A DNA stretch of 64,000 nt from Polaromonas sp. GTDB lineage: Bacteria > Pseudomonadota > Gammaproteobacteria > Burkholderiales > Burkholderiaceae_C. Location: contig JANYGP010000019.1 of NCBI GenBank assembly GCA_025362315.1, positions 103,608 to 167,607 on the forward strand. Reading direction: 5' to 3'. Below the pieces are notes generated by a model. The model was not told the DNA's origin, did not search any database, and saw only the letters and a program-made list of their open reading frames with translations. Position 1 is the stretch's first letter; each line of letters opens with the position of its first letter. Shown here one piece after another: positions 1-9,294 of the stretch. Made by a program: the position numbers and the translations under genes.

Positions 1-402
1 GACTGTGGTCCGCTGGTCTTGCCTTCACACATTGCACATGCCCTCAATACCCTGAATGCACCAGATGATTTGCCGCCACGTGTTTTGCTGCGTACAGCAC
101 GCAAAGCCAGCCAGTCCTGGGCATCATTTACCGCCATAGCGCCCGAAACAATGGCGCTGCTAGCTACCAAAAACACAGTACTGGTGGGCATTGACACCCC
201 GAGTGTTGACCCTGCTGACAGCCAGACGCTGCCCAGCCACCATCAGCTGCTGATGCACAACATGCGCGTGCTGGAATGCCTGGTGCTGGACGACGTGCCT
301 GAAGGGGACTATGAGTTGATTGCTTTGCCCCTGAAACTGATGCGCTCGGACGCATCGCCTGTGCGCGCTGTCTTGCGTGAACTGCCCTGCAAAAACCAAT
401 AA
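1..402 (+). CDS. kynB: Kynurenine formamidase (arylformamidase), C-terminal part
   Basis: Hydrolyses N-formylkynurenine to kynurenine, the second step of tryptophan degradation to anthranilate, in the cytoplasm. The reading frame is already open at base 1, so the N-terminal part with the HxGTHxDxP metal motif lies upstream of the window; the TTG at 19 given by the ORF track is not a real start. The visible residues include the KynB-typical stretches [11 protein letters not shown] and [13 protein letters not shown] and the family C-terminus [10 protein letters not shown]. The stop is 4 nt before the kynU start, and kynU and kynA follow on the same strand, so this is the first visible gene of a kyn operon. 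The identification is firm from both motif and context. Confidence 0.93.
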   Translation, partial: DCGPLVLPSHIAHALNTLNAPDDLPPRVLLRTARKASQSWASFTAIAPETMALLATKNTVLVGIDTPSVDPADSQTLPSHHQLLMHNMRVLECLVLDDVPEGDYELIALPLKLMRSDASPVRAVLRELPCKNQ

Positions 403-406
403 CACC

Positions 407-1684
407 ATGACCACACAACAAGACTGCATCGCGCTGGACGCGCAAGACCCGATTCGCAAATTGCGCCAGCAATTCACCTTGCCCGAGGGCGTCATTTACC
501 TGGATGGCAACTCGCTGGGCGTGCTGCCCAAAACGGCTGCCAGCCGGGTCGCCAAAGCTGTCACCGAAGAATGGGGTCAGGGCTTGATCCGCAGCTGGAA
601 CGCGGCGGGCTGGTTTGACATGCCGCAGCGCCTGGGCGACAAAATCGCGCGGCTGGTTGGTGCTGCACCAGGCGAGGTGGTGGCAACCGACACGACGTCC
701 ATCAACCTGTACAAGGTCCTGTCAGCCGCGCTGAGCATGACAGCCATCGACGCGCCTGAAAGAAAGATTTTGCTCAGCGAACGCAGCAACTTTCCAACCG
801 ATTTGTACATTGCCGAGGCGCTGTGCAAAGAGCGCGGCTTGCAGCTTGTGCTGGTAGATGCTGAAAACATGGAAGCTGCCTTGCACCCGGGCGTTGCCGT
901 GCTGATGCTCACCCATGTCAACTACCGGACCGGTGCCATGTACGACATGCAGGCCATCACGGGTGCAGCGCATGCCCAGGGCATTTTGTGTGTGTGGGAC
1001 CTGGCACACAGTGCAGGCGCCGTACCGGTTGATCTGACTGCCGCCAAGGCTGACTTTGCAGTCGGTTGTGGCTACAAATACCTGAACGGTGGCCCGGGAG
1101 CACCGGCGTTTGTGTGGGTCAACCCCAAGCATGCATCGCGTGATGTGTGGCAGCCGCTGGCGGGATGGTGGGGCCACAGTGCGCCGTTTGCATTCACACC
1201 AGACTACCGCCCGGCTGCAGGCATCAACCGCTACCTGTGCGGCACACAACCGGTGCTGAACATGACAGCACTCGACTGCGGGCTGGACACCATGCTGGCT
1301 GCCGAGCCCCTGGGCGGCATGGCTGCGCTGCGCAAAAAGTCGCTGGCATTGACCGATCTGTTTATCACGCTGGTGGAAGAGCGTTGCGCCAGTTTCGGTT
1401 TGGGTCTGGCCACACCAAGAAACCATGCCCAACGTGGCTCTCAAGTTTGCCTGACACGATCAGAGGGTGCCTACGCCATCATGCAGGCACTGATTGCACG
1501 CGGCGTGATTGGTGACTTCAGGGCGGGTGATGGCGGTGCAAATCTGGACATTCTCCGGTTCGGCTTTACCCCGCTGTACACCCGCTTTGAAGACGTGTGG
1601 AACGCCGTGGCGCATTTGCGCCAGGTGCTTGATTCGGGTGAGTGGCAACAACCCGAATTCAACAAACAAAGCCTGGTGACCTGA
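407..1684 (+). CDS. kynU: Kynureninase
   Basis: PLP-dependent hydrolase that cleaves kynurenine to anthranilate and alanine (or 3-hydroxykynurenine to 3-hydroxyanthranilate). I chose the ATG at 407 (MTTQQDCIAL), not the GTG at 377 of the ORF track, which would run into kynB; this gives about 425 residues, the usual family length. The N-terminal YLDGNSLG motif, the HxxYRTG-like segment (THVNYRTG), the DLAHSAGA segment with the PLP-binding Asp, and the Schiff-base lysine in GCGYKYLNGGPG are all present. It lies 4 nt after kynB and 3 nt before kynA, which indicates one transcript. Confidence 0.97.
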   Translation: MTTQQDCIALDAQDPIRKLRQQFTLPEGVIYLDGNSLGVLPKTAASRVAKAVTEEWGQGLIRSWNAAGWFDMPQRLGDKIARLVGAAPGEVVATDTTSINLYKVLSAALSMTAIDAPERKILLSERSNFPTDLYIAEALCKERGLQLVLVDAENMEAALHPGVAVLMLTHVNYRTGAMYDMQAITGAAHAQGILCVWDLAHSAGAVPVDLTAAKADFAVGCGYKYLNGGPGAPAFVWVNPKHASRDVWQPLAGWWGHSAPFAFTPDYRPAAGINRYLCGTQPVLNMTALDCGLDTMLAAEPLGGMAALRKKSLALTDLFITLVEERCASFGLGLATPRNHAQRGSQVCLTRSEGAYAIMQALIARGVIGDFRAGDGGANLDILRFGFTPLYTRFEDVWNAVAHLRQVLDSGEWQQPEFNKQSLVT

Positions 1685-1687
1685 ATC

Positions 1688-2578
1688 ATGCAAGACCCGA
1701 ACGAAGGTGGCTGCCCATTTGGCGGTTCGGGGCAGAACACAGCCAGCCCGCCTGACATTGTCCACAGCGACAAGGCGCAGCTGGATTTCAGCAAATCCAT
1801 GAGTTACGGCGACTACCTGCACCTGGACGCGCTGCTGGGCGCACAGCAACCGCTGTCGCCCGAGCACAACGAAATGCTGTTCATCATCCAGCACCAGACC
1901 AGCGAGTTGTGGATGAAGCTGATGCTGCACGAGCTGGTTGCTGCGATTGCCGATGTGGCCAGAGACGAGTTGAGCGACGCGTTTAAAAAGCTGGCCCGCG
2001 TCAGCAAGATCATGGAGCAACTGGTTCATGCCTGGGACGTGCTGGCCACCATGACACCGCCAGAGTACAGCGCCATCCGGCCGTATCTGGCCAATTCAAG
2101 TGGCTTTCAAAGCGCGCAATACCGCTGCATTGAATTTGCCCTCGGCAACAAGAATGCCGCCATGCTCAAGCCCCATGCGCATCGCCCTGATTTGCTGGCG
2201 CAGGTGCAAAAAGCGTTTGAATCACCATCGCTGTATGACGAAGCGCTTCGTTTGCTGGCCCGGCGCGGCCTGCCAGTGCCATTGAGTCACATTGAGCGCG
2301 ACTGGAAAAAAGCCTATGTTGAAAGCGATGCGGTTGAGCTTGCCTGGCTGGTCGCCTACCGCAACCCGAAACAGCACTTTGATTTGTACCAGCTGGGCGA
2401 AGAGCTGACCGATCTGGAAGACGCCTTCAGGCTATGGCGCTTTCGCCACGTCACCACAGTCGAGCGCGTGATTGGCTTCAAGCGCGGCACAGGCGGCACG
2501 GGCGGCGTCAGCTACCTGCGCAAAATGCTGGACGTGGTGCTGTTTCCCGAGATCTGGAAGCTCCGGACAGCCTTGTAG
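1688..2578 (+). CDS. kynA: Tryptophan 2,3-dioxygenase
   Basis: Heme enzyme that opens the indole ring of L-tryptophan to N-formylkynurenine, the first step of the pathway served by kynB and kynU. The 296-residue protein has the family signatures SYGDYLHLD and [15 protein letters not shown] and, near the C-terminus, [15 protein letters not shown] with the proximal heme histidine, followed by the glycine-rich GTGGTGG substrate loop. The first ~30 residues (GGCPFGG) are a variable extension. It is the last gene of the visible kynB-kynU-kynA operon. A dispersed repeat follows, and the next gene is on the other strand. Confidence 0.97.
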   Translation: MQDPNEGGCPFGGSGQNTASPPDIVHSDKAQLDFSKSMSYGDYLHLDALLGAQQPLSPEHNEMLFIIQHQTSELWMKLMLHELVAAIADVARDELSDAFKKLARVSKIMEQLVHAWDVLATMTPPEYSAIRPYLANSSGFQSAQYRCIEFALGNKNAAMLKPHAHRPDLLAQVQKAFESPSLYDEALRLLARRGLPVPLSHIERDWKKAYVESDAVELAWLVAYRNPKQHFDLYQLGEELTDLEDAFRLWRFRHVTTVERVIGFKRGTGGTGGVSYLRKMLDVVLFPEIWKLRTAL

Positions 2579-2631
2579 ACGTATTTCAGGTCTTTTGGAC
2601 TGTCTTCAATGTTTTTTAGGCATAAAACAAG

Positions 2632-2682
2632 GCTGTAGCCCAATCATTACGGGCGCTGACAGCTCCTGATTAAATAGCAGTC
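2632..2682. repeat. Dispersed ~45-bp repeat, copy A
   Basis: Copy of a repeat found about a dozen times in this window (core on one strand GGGCGCTAGCAGCT, flanked by GCTGTAGCCCAAT and a short hairpin arm). Here it lies between the 3' ends of kynA and the convergent sensor kinase gene. The core reads GGGCGCTGACAGCT. Confidence 0.75.
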
Positions 2683-2796
2683 AGTTTACTTTATCTACTT
2701 TATTGAGTTCACGCTGGCCACTCCAAAAGCCATCCGCACCGATGCCAACCTGCTTTCCAGCACGCCAAAAAGTTCGCACCCACAGGCCAGGCGGAT

Positions 2797-5700
2797 TCAT
2801 TTCTGGCTTTGCAAGCTTTTCAATGTCTTCAAACTTTCACTCTCAAGCAAATTCAGCAGGTCGTCCAATTCAAGTGGTTTGACCACATGGTGATCAAAAC
2901 CGGCATTGGCACTTTTTCGCCGATCGTCTGCCTGCCCCCAGCCTGTCAACGCGACCAGCACCATGCCCTGCCCCCACGGCTGTTGCCTGATGCGTCTGGC
3001 GGCTTCGTAGCCATTGAGCTTTGGCATGCCAATGTCCATCATCACCATGTCAGGTTTGAACTGCATGGCGACTTCGATCCCGGCTTCTCCGTCATTGGCG
3101 ATGCACACTTCCTGGCCCAGCATCTCGAGCAAACAGGCAAGCGACTCGGCCGCATCCACGTTGTCGTCCACCACCAAAATTCGGTGGCGAGCCGATGGCA
3201 CTACATCAGTGTTTTGCCCAGTCAGATGGGTTGGCTGGTCGGTGCTGACGGCCATGGGCAGCCGGATCACAAATTCACTGCCCATGCCTTCGCCGCTGCT
3301 TTTGGCTTCAATGGTTCCGCCGTGCATTTGCACCAGTCCTTTGACCAGCGACAGGCCAATCCCCATTCCGCCTGTCGTTTTTTCCAGGGTCCGGTCTACC
3401 TGGGTGAACATGTCAAACACCCGGCCCAGCATCCCCGGCGGAATGCCAATGCCGTTGTCTTTCATTGACAAAACCGCAGTTGCGCCGTCGCACCAGGCGG
3501 TCAGCCAGATGCGCCCCCCGGGATGGGTGTATTTGGCTGAGTTGTTCAGCAGATTTGACACCACCTGGGCCAGCCGCGCCGCGTCTGCATCCACAAGAAT
3601 TGGCTCGGCAGGCAGGTCGATGATCAGCTCATGCCCTGCTTGCACGATGGCAGACTGGCTGGTTTCTACAGCAGCATCAATCACGGCCCGCAATGTGACC
3701 CGCTCTTTGCGAAGCTCCAGTTTGTTGCTGGTCACCCGGCTCACGTCCATCAAATCATCGACCAGCCGCACCAGCTGCGTCAGTTGCCGGTCCATCATGG
3801 CCCGGGCCTGTTCAACGGCGCTGCTGGGCTGCGCCCGTTTGATCAGTTGCAGGCCGTTGCGCAGCGGGGCCAGCGGGTTTCGCAGCTCATGGGCCAGGGT
3901 GGCCAAAAATTCATTTTTGTGTTGGTCAGCGTCTCGCAGTTGGGTGACCAGTTGCTCACGGCTTTGTTCCACCAGCTTGCGGGCGGTGATGTCTTGTACT
4001 GTGCCGTCAAAGCTGTACATCTGTGTGCCGCCTTTGTCGACCTGGCTGGCTCTGCCTTTGGCAAGCACCCAGCGTACAGCGCCATCCGGGTGAATGACCC
4101 GGTGTTCAATGGCATACGGCGTGGGGTTGTCCAGCCGGGTGGCGGCGGCGACTGCCAGCTCAACTGCCGGCAGGTCCTGCGGGTGCAAAACTGAAAAGAG
4201 ATTGAGGTAGTCCGTCCACTCATCGCGGGTGCCAAAAATTTCCCGAAACCGCGCATCGGTTTGGGTCAGTCGGGTGGCAATGTCAACATGCCATGTGCCA
4301 AGTTCAGCCGCGTCAAGTGCCATGCGCCGCTGCAATTCGCTGGCGCGCAAGGCAGCTTCTGCCCGCACCTGCTCCGTGGTGGACCAGGCTCTTTCAGCCG
4401 TGTCTTTGGCAATGGCTACTTCGGTGGGGGTCCAGACCCGCGGACGCGTTGAATGGACGGCCAGGCAGGCGATGAAATAGCCGTCTTTGACCACCGGCAC
4501 CGCGAGGTGTGCGCCAATACCCAAATCCGCAAAAACTTTCTTTTCATTCTCGGTCAAATCAGCCGATGCAGGCACGTCGGTCTCTGTGTAAACGGTGCCT
4601 GCGCGCAATTTGGCCAGCACCAAAGCCCCAAACGAGCTGATCGGGTAGCGGCCAACAATGCTGGCAGCTGTGCCTCGGGTGAAATTTGTCATCACGATGT
4701 AGTCATCGCCCTGAATTTCAAAATACAAGACTCGGTCGGCCTCAAGTTGTTCGCCCAACAGTCGGCTGGCAGCAGCTTGGATAACGACCGGGTCTGACTG
4801 GGAGCGCAAGACGTCTGAAAGCCTGACCAAAAAAGCATTTTGCAATTGCGTTGCCTTGACGGCTTCTTGCGCTTGCCAGCTGGCGGTGATGTCCTTGAAC
4901 AGAATGGCCACCAGATTGCTGCCGGCCTCTCCCAGCCGGAATGCGTCAACATCAAACCACCGCCCGTCCATCGGCCCGGCAGCGTGCGTGAAGCGGATGG
5001 GCTCGCCTGTCACGGCCACCCGGCCATAGGTTTCAAACCAGAATTCTTCCAGCCCGGGGATCGCCTGCCGGACTGATTTTCCAAGCAGCCCTTGCATGCC
5101 GGTGTGCTTGTCGAAAGCCGCGTTCATTTGCAACATGCGGTAGTCCAGCGCCCGGCCGGACCCATCGAGTTCCATCTGCACCACGCAAAAGCCCTGGTCC
5201 ATCGATTCAAACAGCGTGCGAAACCTCTCCTCACTGCGCAAAATCGCTACGACCGACTGGTGCCTTTGAATGGCGATGCTCGCCAGATAAGTAGCGACAT
5301 CCATCAGTTCTTTGTTGACCGGCTCCAGGTCGCCAAATTCTTCGCTGTAAACAGTGAAAGACGCAAGCACCGCACCGTTTTGGCCCAGCACCGGCATGTA
5401 CCAGCACGACTGCATGCCTTGGTCCAACAGCAAACGTCGCCACTTGGGATCAAACACAAGGTCGCCAGTAACGTCTGGCACGGTCACGACCTTGCCTGTC
5501 AGTAACACCTCCATGGCAGGGCCAAAGTACGGCTTTTCAATGGGTACGCCCTGCAGGGCATGCAAAAAAGGCACAGGCAAGCTGGGCGCAACGGCCAAGC
5601 CAACGGCGCGGTGCTGCGCATCCGGCAACACCAATGCGCAATGCCAGCCTTTGTGTTGCCCTTCAATGACGCCACACAAAACACTCAAGATGTCCTGCAA

Positions 5701-7416
5701 CGGGGCGTCAGCAGCCACCAGCTCCAGCACCTGCAGCTGACCCGCCTGCAGGTTCTCAGACTTCTTGCGCGCAGTGATGTCTTGTAAGGATACAGCCAGC
5801 CCGCCGCCCTGAACTGGGTAGCACTTGATGGCAGACCACATCTCCCACTTCGCATAGTGGTACTCAAACTGAACGGTCACCTGCTCGTCCGCGCAGCGGC
5901 GGTACTCGGTTTCCAGCTGCGTGCCCAGCAACTCAGGAAACAGCTCCCAGATTGTTTTGCCCAGCGTTTCAGCACGCGGGCGCTGGTTCATGCGCTCCGC
6001 CTCATCGTTCAGGTAAACCACACGCCAGTCTTTGTCAAATCTTGTGAAAGCGTCGGTGATGCTTTGTAGCGTCGACACCATTTGCTGCTGCGCGTCCAGC
6101 TGGCCTGCCTGCGCAAGTTTGCGGGCAGCAATGTCTGTTGTGCAGCCCACCATCTTCACCAACTTGCCGCCGTCGTCCCTGAGCAGCACAGCGCGTTCTT
6201 CAACGTGTAGCCAATGGCCGTCCCGGTGGCGCACCCGGTACTCGTTCAGGTAAGAGTTGCCGGTCGTGGCCGCCAGCAGGCGCGCGCTGGCTTCACGATC
6301 TTCAGGGTGAATCAGCGCCCACCACCACTCAACGTTTGGCGGGGCTTCATCCGGCTGATAGCCCAGCACCTCATGCAGGCCCTGCGACCGTTCAACGCGG
6401 CCGGTTTGCACGTCGTACTCAAAAATGATGCCCTTGACGGCCTGGCAAGCAAGGCGGAAGCGCTCTTCACTGGCCCTCAGCTGGAGTTCGGCAAGCTTGC
6501 GTTCCGTCACGTCCAGCGACAGGCCGACAATGCGCATCTGCTGACCAGTGCCCTGGCGCTCGGCACGGGACGCTACCCAGCGCAGCGAGCCGTCGGGCTG
6601 AAATACCCGGTGCTCATGCCGATACGGTTTTCCGGTGGCAAGCGTCAGTTGCAGCGCTGCCTTGATGTTTGTGCGGTCATCCGGATGAATGCACGCCATG
6701 GCCTGCTCGTGGCTCGGAGTTGTCCCTGGCGGCAGGCCGTGCAATTGCAACGCGCGGTTTGACGCGCTGAATTCCCCTGTTGTCAGATTGATTTCCCAGC
6801 TCCCTGCATTCGCCGCTGCCATCGCCATGTCAAGCCGCTCGGCATTGCGTTCGCGCTCTGACAGTTCATCGCGTTGCCGATACTGACGCCGCCGCTGCCT
6901 CAGCGCCAGGCTGACGGCGTTGACCCACGCTGTGTGTGCAATCGGCTGGGCAATGACGGTGACGTTGCCAAGCTTTGCAACCGCCTGAGCTACAGCAGGC
7001 GAATCAGCATCACCGCATGCCAGCACCAGCACTGGCAAGTCAGACCAGGGTGCCTGCTGACCCAGCCATTTTGTCAAAAAGCTCATGCTGCCTTTGACAG
7101 CAACTTCCGCCATCAACACCGCCGCCGCACCTGTCAACAACTGCTCCCCCAACTGCTGGGCATCAGCGCAACGAACGCTGGCAATACCAGCACCGGCCAA
7201 ACCCAGACCGATCAGGTCCCAGTCATCTGCGGAAGGTGCCAGTACCAATACGCGAGCTTCATGCCCCGGGTGCTTGCCTGAGAGCACATCGGACCCATTC
7301 GACAAAATGCTTTCGCGCTTTTGCGTGGATTCGACAGCCAGTGCATTGCCCGAGCCTTCAATGCCAGTCGCAATCAAAGCTTCAAAGGGAGCGTTTGCAG
7401 AATCAATCATTGTCAT
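2797..7416 (-). CDS. Multi-PAS/GAF hybrid sensor histidine kinase
   Basis: Large soluble-looking sensor kinase of about 1,539 residues from the ATG at 7416 (MTMIDSANAP); the ORF track start is a TTG 16 codons earlier. Order of domains (ORF-track numbering): receiver-like domain at ~70-190 whose phosphoacceptor position seems to lack Asp (AAVLMAEVAV); PAS/PAC at ~210-325, ~335-455 and ~460-570; GAF ~575-735; PAS ~745-870; GAF ~880-1040; PAS ~1050-1170; HisKA with LATLAHELRNPL (phosphorylated His); HATPase with NNSAKYTHPG, DNGIGIP and GGMGIGL boxes; C-terminal receiver ILVVDD...MVMMDIGMPKLNGYEA with lysine in HHVVKPLE. No membrane segments are evident, so it probably senses cytoplasmic cues such as redox state or light. 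No response-regulator gene is adjacent, and the ligand is unknown. Confidence 0.93.
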   Translation of the reverse strand: MTMIDSANAPFEALIATGIEGSGNALAVESTQKRESILSNGSDVLSGKHPGHEARVLVLAPSADDWDLIGLGLAGAGIASVRCADAQQLGEQLLTGAAAVLMAEVAVKGSMSFLTKWLGQQAPWSDLPVLVLACGDADSPAVAQAVAKLGNVTVIAQPIAHTAWVNAVSLALRQRRRQYRQRDELSERERNAERLDMAMAAANAGSWEINLTTGEFSASNRALQLHGLPPGTTPSHEQAMACIHPDDRTNIKAALQLTLATGKPYRHEHRVFQPDGSLRWVASRAERQGTGQQMRIVGLSLDVTERKLAELQLRASEERFRLACQAVKGIIFEYDVQTGRVERSQGLHEVLGYQPDEAPPNVEWWWALIHPEDREASARLLAATTGNSYLNEYRVRHRDGHWLHVEERAVLLRDDGGKLVKMVGCTTDIAARKLAQAGQLDAQQQMVSTLQSITDAFTRFDKDWRVVYLNDEAERMNQRPRAETLGKTIWELFPELLGTQLETEYRRCADEQVTVQFEYHYAKWEMWSAIKCYPVQGGGLAVSLQDITARKKSENLQAGQLQVLELVAADAPLQDILSVLCGVIEGQHKGWHCALVLPDAQHRAVGLAVAPSLPVPFLHALQGVPIEKPYFGPAMEVLLTGKVVTVPDVTGDLVFDPKWRRLLLDQGMQSCWYMPVLGQNGAVLASFTVYSEEFGDLEPVNKELMDVATYLASIAIQRHQSVVAILRSEERFRTLFESMDQGFCVVQMELDGSGRALDYRMLQMNAAFDKHTGMQGLLGKSVRQAIPGLEEFWFETYGRVAVTGEPIRFTHAAGPMDGRWFDVDAFRLGEAGSNLVAILFKDITASWQAQEAVKATQLQNAFLVRLSDVLRSQSDPVVIQAAASRLLGEQLEADRVLYFEIQGDDYIVMTNFTRGTAASIVGRYPISSFGALVLAKLRAGTVYTETDVPASADLTENEKKVFADLGIGAHLAVPVVKDGYFIACLAVHSTRPRVWTPTEVAIAKDTAERAWSTTEQVRAEAALRASELQRRMALDAAELGTWHVDIATRLTQTDARFREIFGTRDEWTDYLNLFSVLHPQDLPAVELAVAAATRLDNPTPYAIEHRVIHPDGAVRWVLAKGRASQVDKGGTQMYSFDGTVQDITARKLVEQSREQLVTQLRDADQHKNEFLATLAHELRNPLAPLRNGLQLIKRAQPSSAVEQARAMMDRQLTQLVRLVDDLMDVSRVTSNKLELRKERVTLRAVIDAAVETSQSAIVQAGHELIIDLPAEPILVDADAARLAQVVSNLLNNSAKYTHPGGRIWLTAWCDGATAVLSMKDNGIGIPPGMLGRVFDMFTQVDRTLEKTTGGMGIGLSLVKGLVQMHGGTIEAKSSGEGMGSEFVIRLPMAVSTDQPTHLTGQNTDVVPSARHRILVVDDNVDAAESLACLLEMLGQEVCIANDGEAGIEVAMQFKPDMVMMDIGMPKLNGYEAARRIRQQPWGQGMVLVALTGWGQADDRRKSANAGFDHHVVKPLELDDLLNLLESESLKTLKSLQSQK

Positions 7417-7875
7417 AAGCTTGATGAAATGCGGTCGTTGAAAAGAGACAAGCGGGCTACCCAACGCTATCGAATGGCTTATTTACAGGCTGCGTGTTTG
7501 CCCAAATATACCCATCAATATGCATAAAAATTTCCTTGAACGGGCACAAAAGCATGCTTGATTGGTAATCACCTGTAACCATCGCTGTTGGTGTCCGTTG
7601 GCTCTGTACTGACGAGTCAGGCATGTGGAGCAGACAAGCAAATGCACAGAATTGACATGGCTGCAGTTAAAAAGCGGCTTAAAAACGATTAAATAATGCC
7701 TGAATCAACCATTAGCCCATTAGATATGGGCGCTAGCAGCTATTTAATTGATAGTATTGTCAAATTCATTTGCCAGGGGCATCATGTCAAAAGCCCGAAA
7801 TGTTTAAAACACGCTGGGCTTTTAACCCTTTGAATTCATACCGTTTCACATGAGGCAGGAAATCCCCATCAGTGT
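7417..7875. other. Intergenic region upstream of the sensor kinase
   Basis: About 460 bases without a convincing gene. It must hold the kinase promoter, but no clear -35/-10 pair or Shine-Dalgarno stands out. It contains dispersed-repeat copy B and an imperfect hairpin (AAAAGCCC...GGGCTTTT, 7789-7823) that could end transcription of the small minus-strand ORF at 7876-8148. Confidence 0.5.
7711..7754. repeat. Dispersed ~45-bp repeat, copy B
   Basis: Contains ATTAGCCCATTAGATATGGG followed by the core GCGCTAGCAGCT and an AT-rich hairpin arm (TATTTAATTGATAG). Same orientation as copy A. Confidence 0.75.
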
Positions 7876-8148
7876 CTAAATGTCCTGACGGCCTTCCAGA
7901 ACGCTTTTGGCACGCTGATAAAAACCCAGCTCGTCGATGGTGATCATCGGGCGATTGGCGGCAAAGGTTTTTTCAATGGCTGCCTGCTGCGCCCTGGCCA
8001 CAGCTGTCAATCCGCGCTTGGCGGCTGCCAGTCCCAACACAGCGGCAAATTCCCTCGGGCCGCGATACACCTCGGCGTTGTCCATCTGGTACCCGACCTT
8101 CGGGCCTTGTTTGTTGGGCAATGTGAGCTGGTGGATCTGAATCGCCAT
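7876..8148 (-). CDS. Hypothetical protein (90 aa)
   Basis: Open frame of 90 codons starting MAIQIHQLTLPNK, with a weak AGG about 9 nt before the ATG. Composition is protein-like (an alanine-rich helix around AAVLGLAAAKRGLTAVARAQQAA), but I recognise no family. It lies in a 1.8-kb stretch that otherwise looks decayed, so it may be a gene fragment rather than a working gene. Another minus-strand frame is open immediately upstream (8007-8336), which would fit an old frameshift. Confidence 0.4.
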   Translation of the reverse strand: MAIQIHQLTLPNKQGPKVGYQMDNAEVYRGPREFAAVLGLAAAKRGLTAVARAQQAAIEKTFAANRPMITIDELGFYQRAKSVLEGRQDI

Positions 8149-8506
8149 GAAGTGCTGACCTGGCCTGCTAACGCTGCAGAGCTTGCATTCTTCCCGATCA
8201 ACAGCTTTTCGGTTGCGATTTGTTCGTTGGATGTCACCAACGTGTTGGTGGGCCTGGTTGGCCGTGAAGGCAAGGTCAACGGCTCACTTGTCCTTGACGT
8301 AAAAGTCAGTGTTTTGACAAGCATTGTGCAAGGCACGGGGCGGGCCTGCAGAATCCATTGCAGCTTTTTACAGAAAATGATTCAAGCCAGCCCAATACTG
8401 CGCGCGTAGCTGCACAAATAGGCAGCATTGTCCGGAGATCAGCTGGATAAAACTTGACATGCGCCATTACACACAATGAAGAGCAAAGGCTGGCGCGCTG
8501 GTTGAT

Positions 8507-8541
8507 GGCTGCTGGTTGCTGGCTGCTGGTTGCTGGCTGCT
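8507..8541. repeat. 14-bp tandem repeat, 2.5 units
   Basis: The unit GGCTGCTGGTTGCT occurs twice in perfect tandem and then as a half unit GGCTGCT. It stands 7 bases before a second, 7-bp tandem array. Confidence 0.85.
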
Positions 8542-8548
8542 CGTAAAA

Positions 8549-8604
8549 GATTGCGGATTGCGGATTGCAGATTGCAGATTGCAGATTGCAGATTGCAGAT
8601 TGCC
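8549..8604. repeat. 7-bp tandem repeat, 8 units (GATTGCA)
   Basis: Eight consecutive heptamers: two GATTGCG, five GATTGCA and a final GATTGCC. Because 7 is not a multiple of 3, copy-number change would shift any frame crossing it, but I see no convincing gene here for it to switch. Confidence 0.9.
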
Positions 8605-8949
8605 GTTGTGGAAAAGCATGGGCCTGGGCCTGGCTTTACTTGCAGGTTTTACGCTATGTCAGCCGGCAGAAGTTGACACGCAACTGCAAGAGCGGGAAAA
8701 GCCCCTGCGTGGCCTTTTTCATCCCTGCAGCACTCAATTTCGCGAAAACACCAATGCGGGGGTCGAGCGTGGGACCCGCTAAGTACCCGGCGAGAGTGTC
8801 GAGGTGAAGGCTTACAAAAAACTTGAAGGCCATAACGCCGCCAAAAAAAACAGTTTGCCACCGCAACACGGCTGACAATCGCCTGGAAATGGGGTTGCTG
8901 TCGGGTTTCACAATTCATCAGGCACTCGTCCATTGCAGTTTCTCATGTC

Positions 8950-9264
8950 GTGCAGGCAAGTGATTGGAACCCTGCCACCTGGAACTGGAGCGGCCTGCCG
9001 CGCATCAACGGTGACCATTTTTACTTGAGCAATGCTGCGTTGTGTAACGTTGCCAAAGGCACTGTGCTGGTAGCACCCGCAGCAACCACCCACGGCAATG
9101 ACATGCATCAGCGATTTATCAAGGTGCAGACCCAGCAGCTGTCTGTTGCCCTGAACGTGACGATTCCGGCATCCAGGGCGGAGTTGCCATCGGGGCATGA
9201 CATGCTGTTTGTGATTGACTCTGCCGGCATACCTTCAGTTGCGAAATTTGTGCATATTTCCTGA
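8950..9264 (+). pseudogene. C-terminal remnant of galactose/glyoxal-oxidase-like protein (DUF1929)
   Basis: The frame encodes about 104 residues whose second half matches the Ig-like C-terminal domain (DUF1929) of galactose-oxidase/kelch proteins: GTVLVAPAATTHGNDMHQR corresponds to the family's 'VLVRPGSVTHxxDMDQR', and GHDMLFVIDSAGIPSVAKFV to 'GYYMLFVIDxxGVPSVAxFV'. The seven-bladed kelch catalytic part that should precede it (~400 residues) is absent, and upstream sequence shows no related reading in any frame I could see. I infer a gene remnant. The GTG at 8950 is just where the open frame begins. Confidence 0.65.
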
Positions 9265-9294
9265 GCTTGAAATAGCATGGTTGTGATGAACTGA

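Larger units (their letters stand above)
8149..8949. other. Degenerate region without a convincing gene
   Basis: About 800 bases holding only short overlapping ORFs on both strands (for example 8107-8409 plus and 8654-8911 minus), none with a recognisable family. Two short tandem arrays lie in the middle. With the galactose-oxidase remnant immediately downstream, the region looks like eroding sequence. Confidence 0.5.

Noticed and set aside
159-175. GCGCTGCTAGCTACC in kynB as another dispersed repeat
   Set aside because: Match limited to the short core without either flanking arm.
722-1444. 240-codon minus ORF and other long ORFs opposite kynU, kynA and the sensor kinase (for example 3014-4093)
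   Set aside because: Shadows of strongly supported genes; rich in Cys/His/Arg without motifs.
8549-8604. Regular short repeats considered as a CRISPR array
   Set aside because: The unit is 7 bp with no spacers, and no cas genes are near; it is a simple tandem repeat.
8654-8911. 85-codon minus ORF (MKPDSNPISRR) as a gene
   Set aside because: No recognisable domain, no ribosome site, and overlapping open frames on the other strand; left as part of the decayed region.
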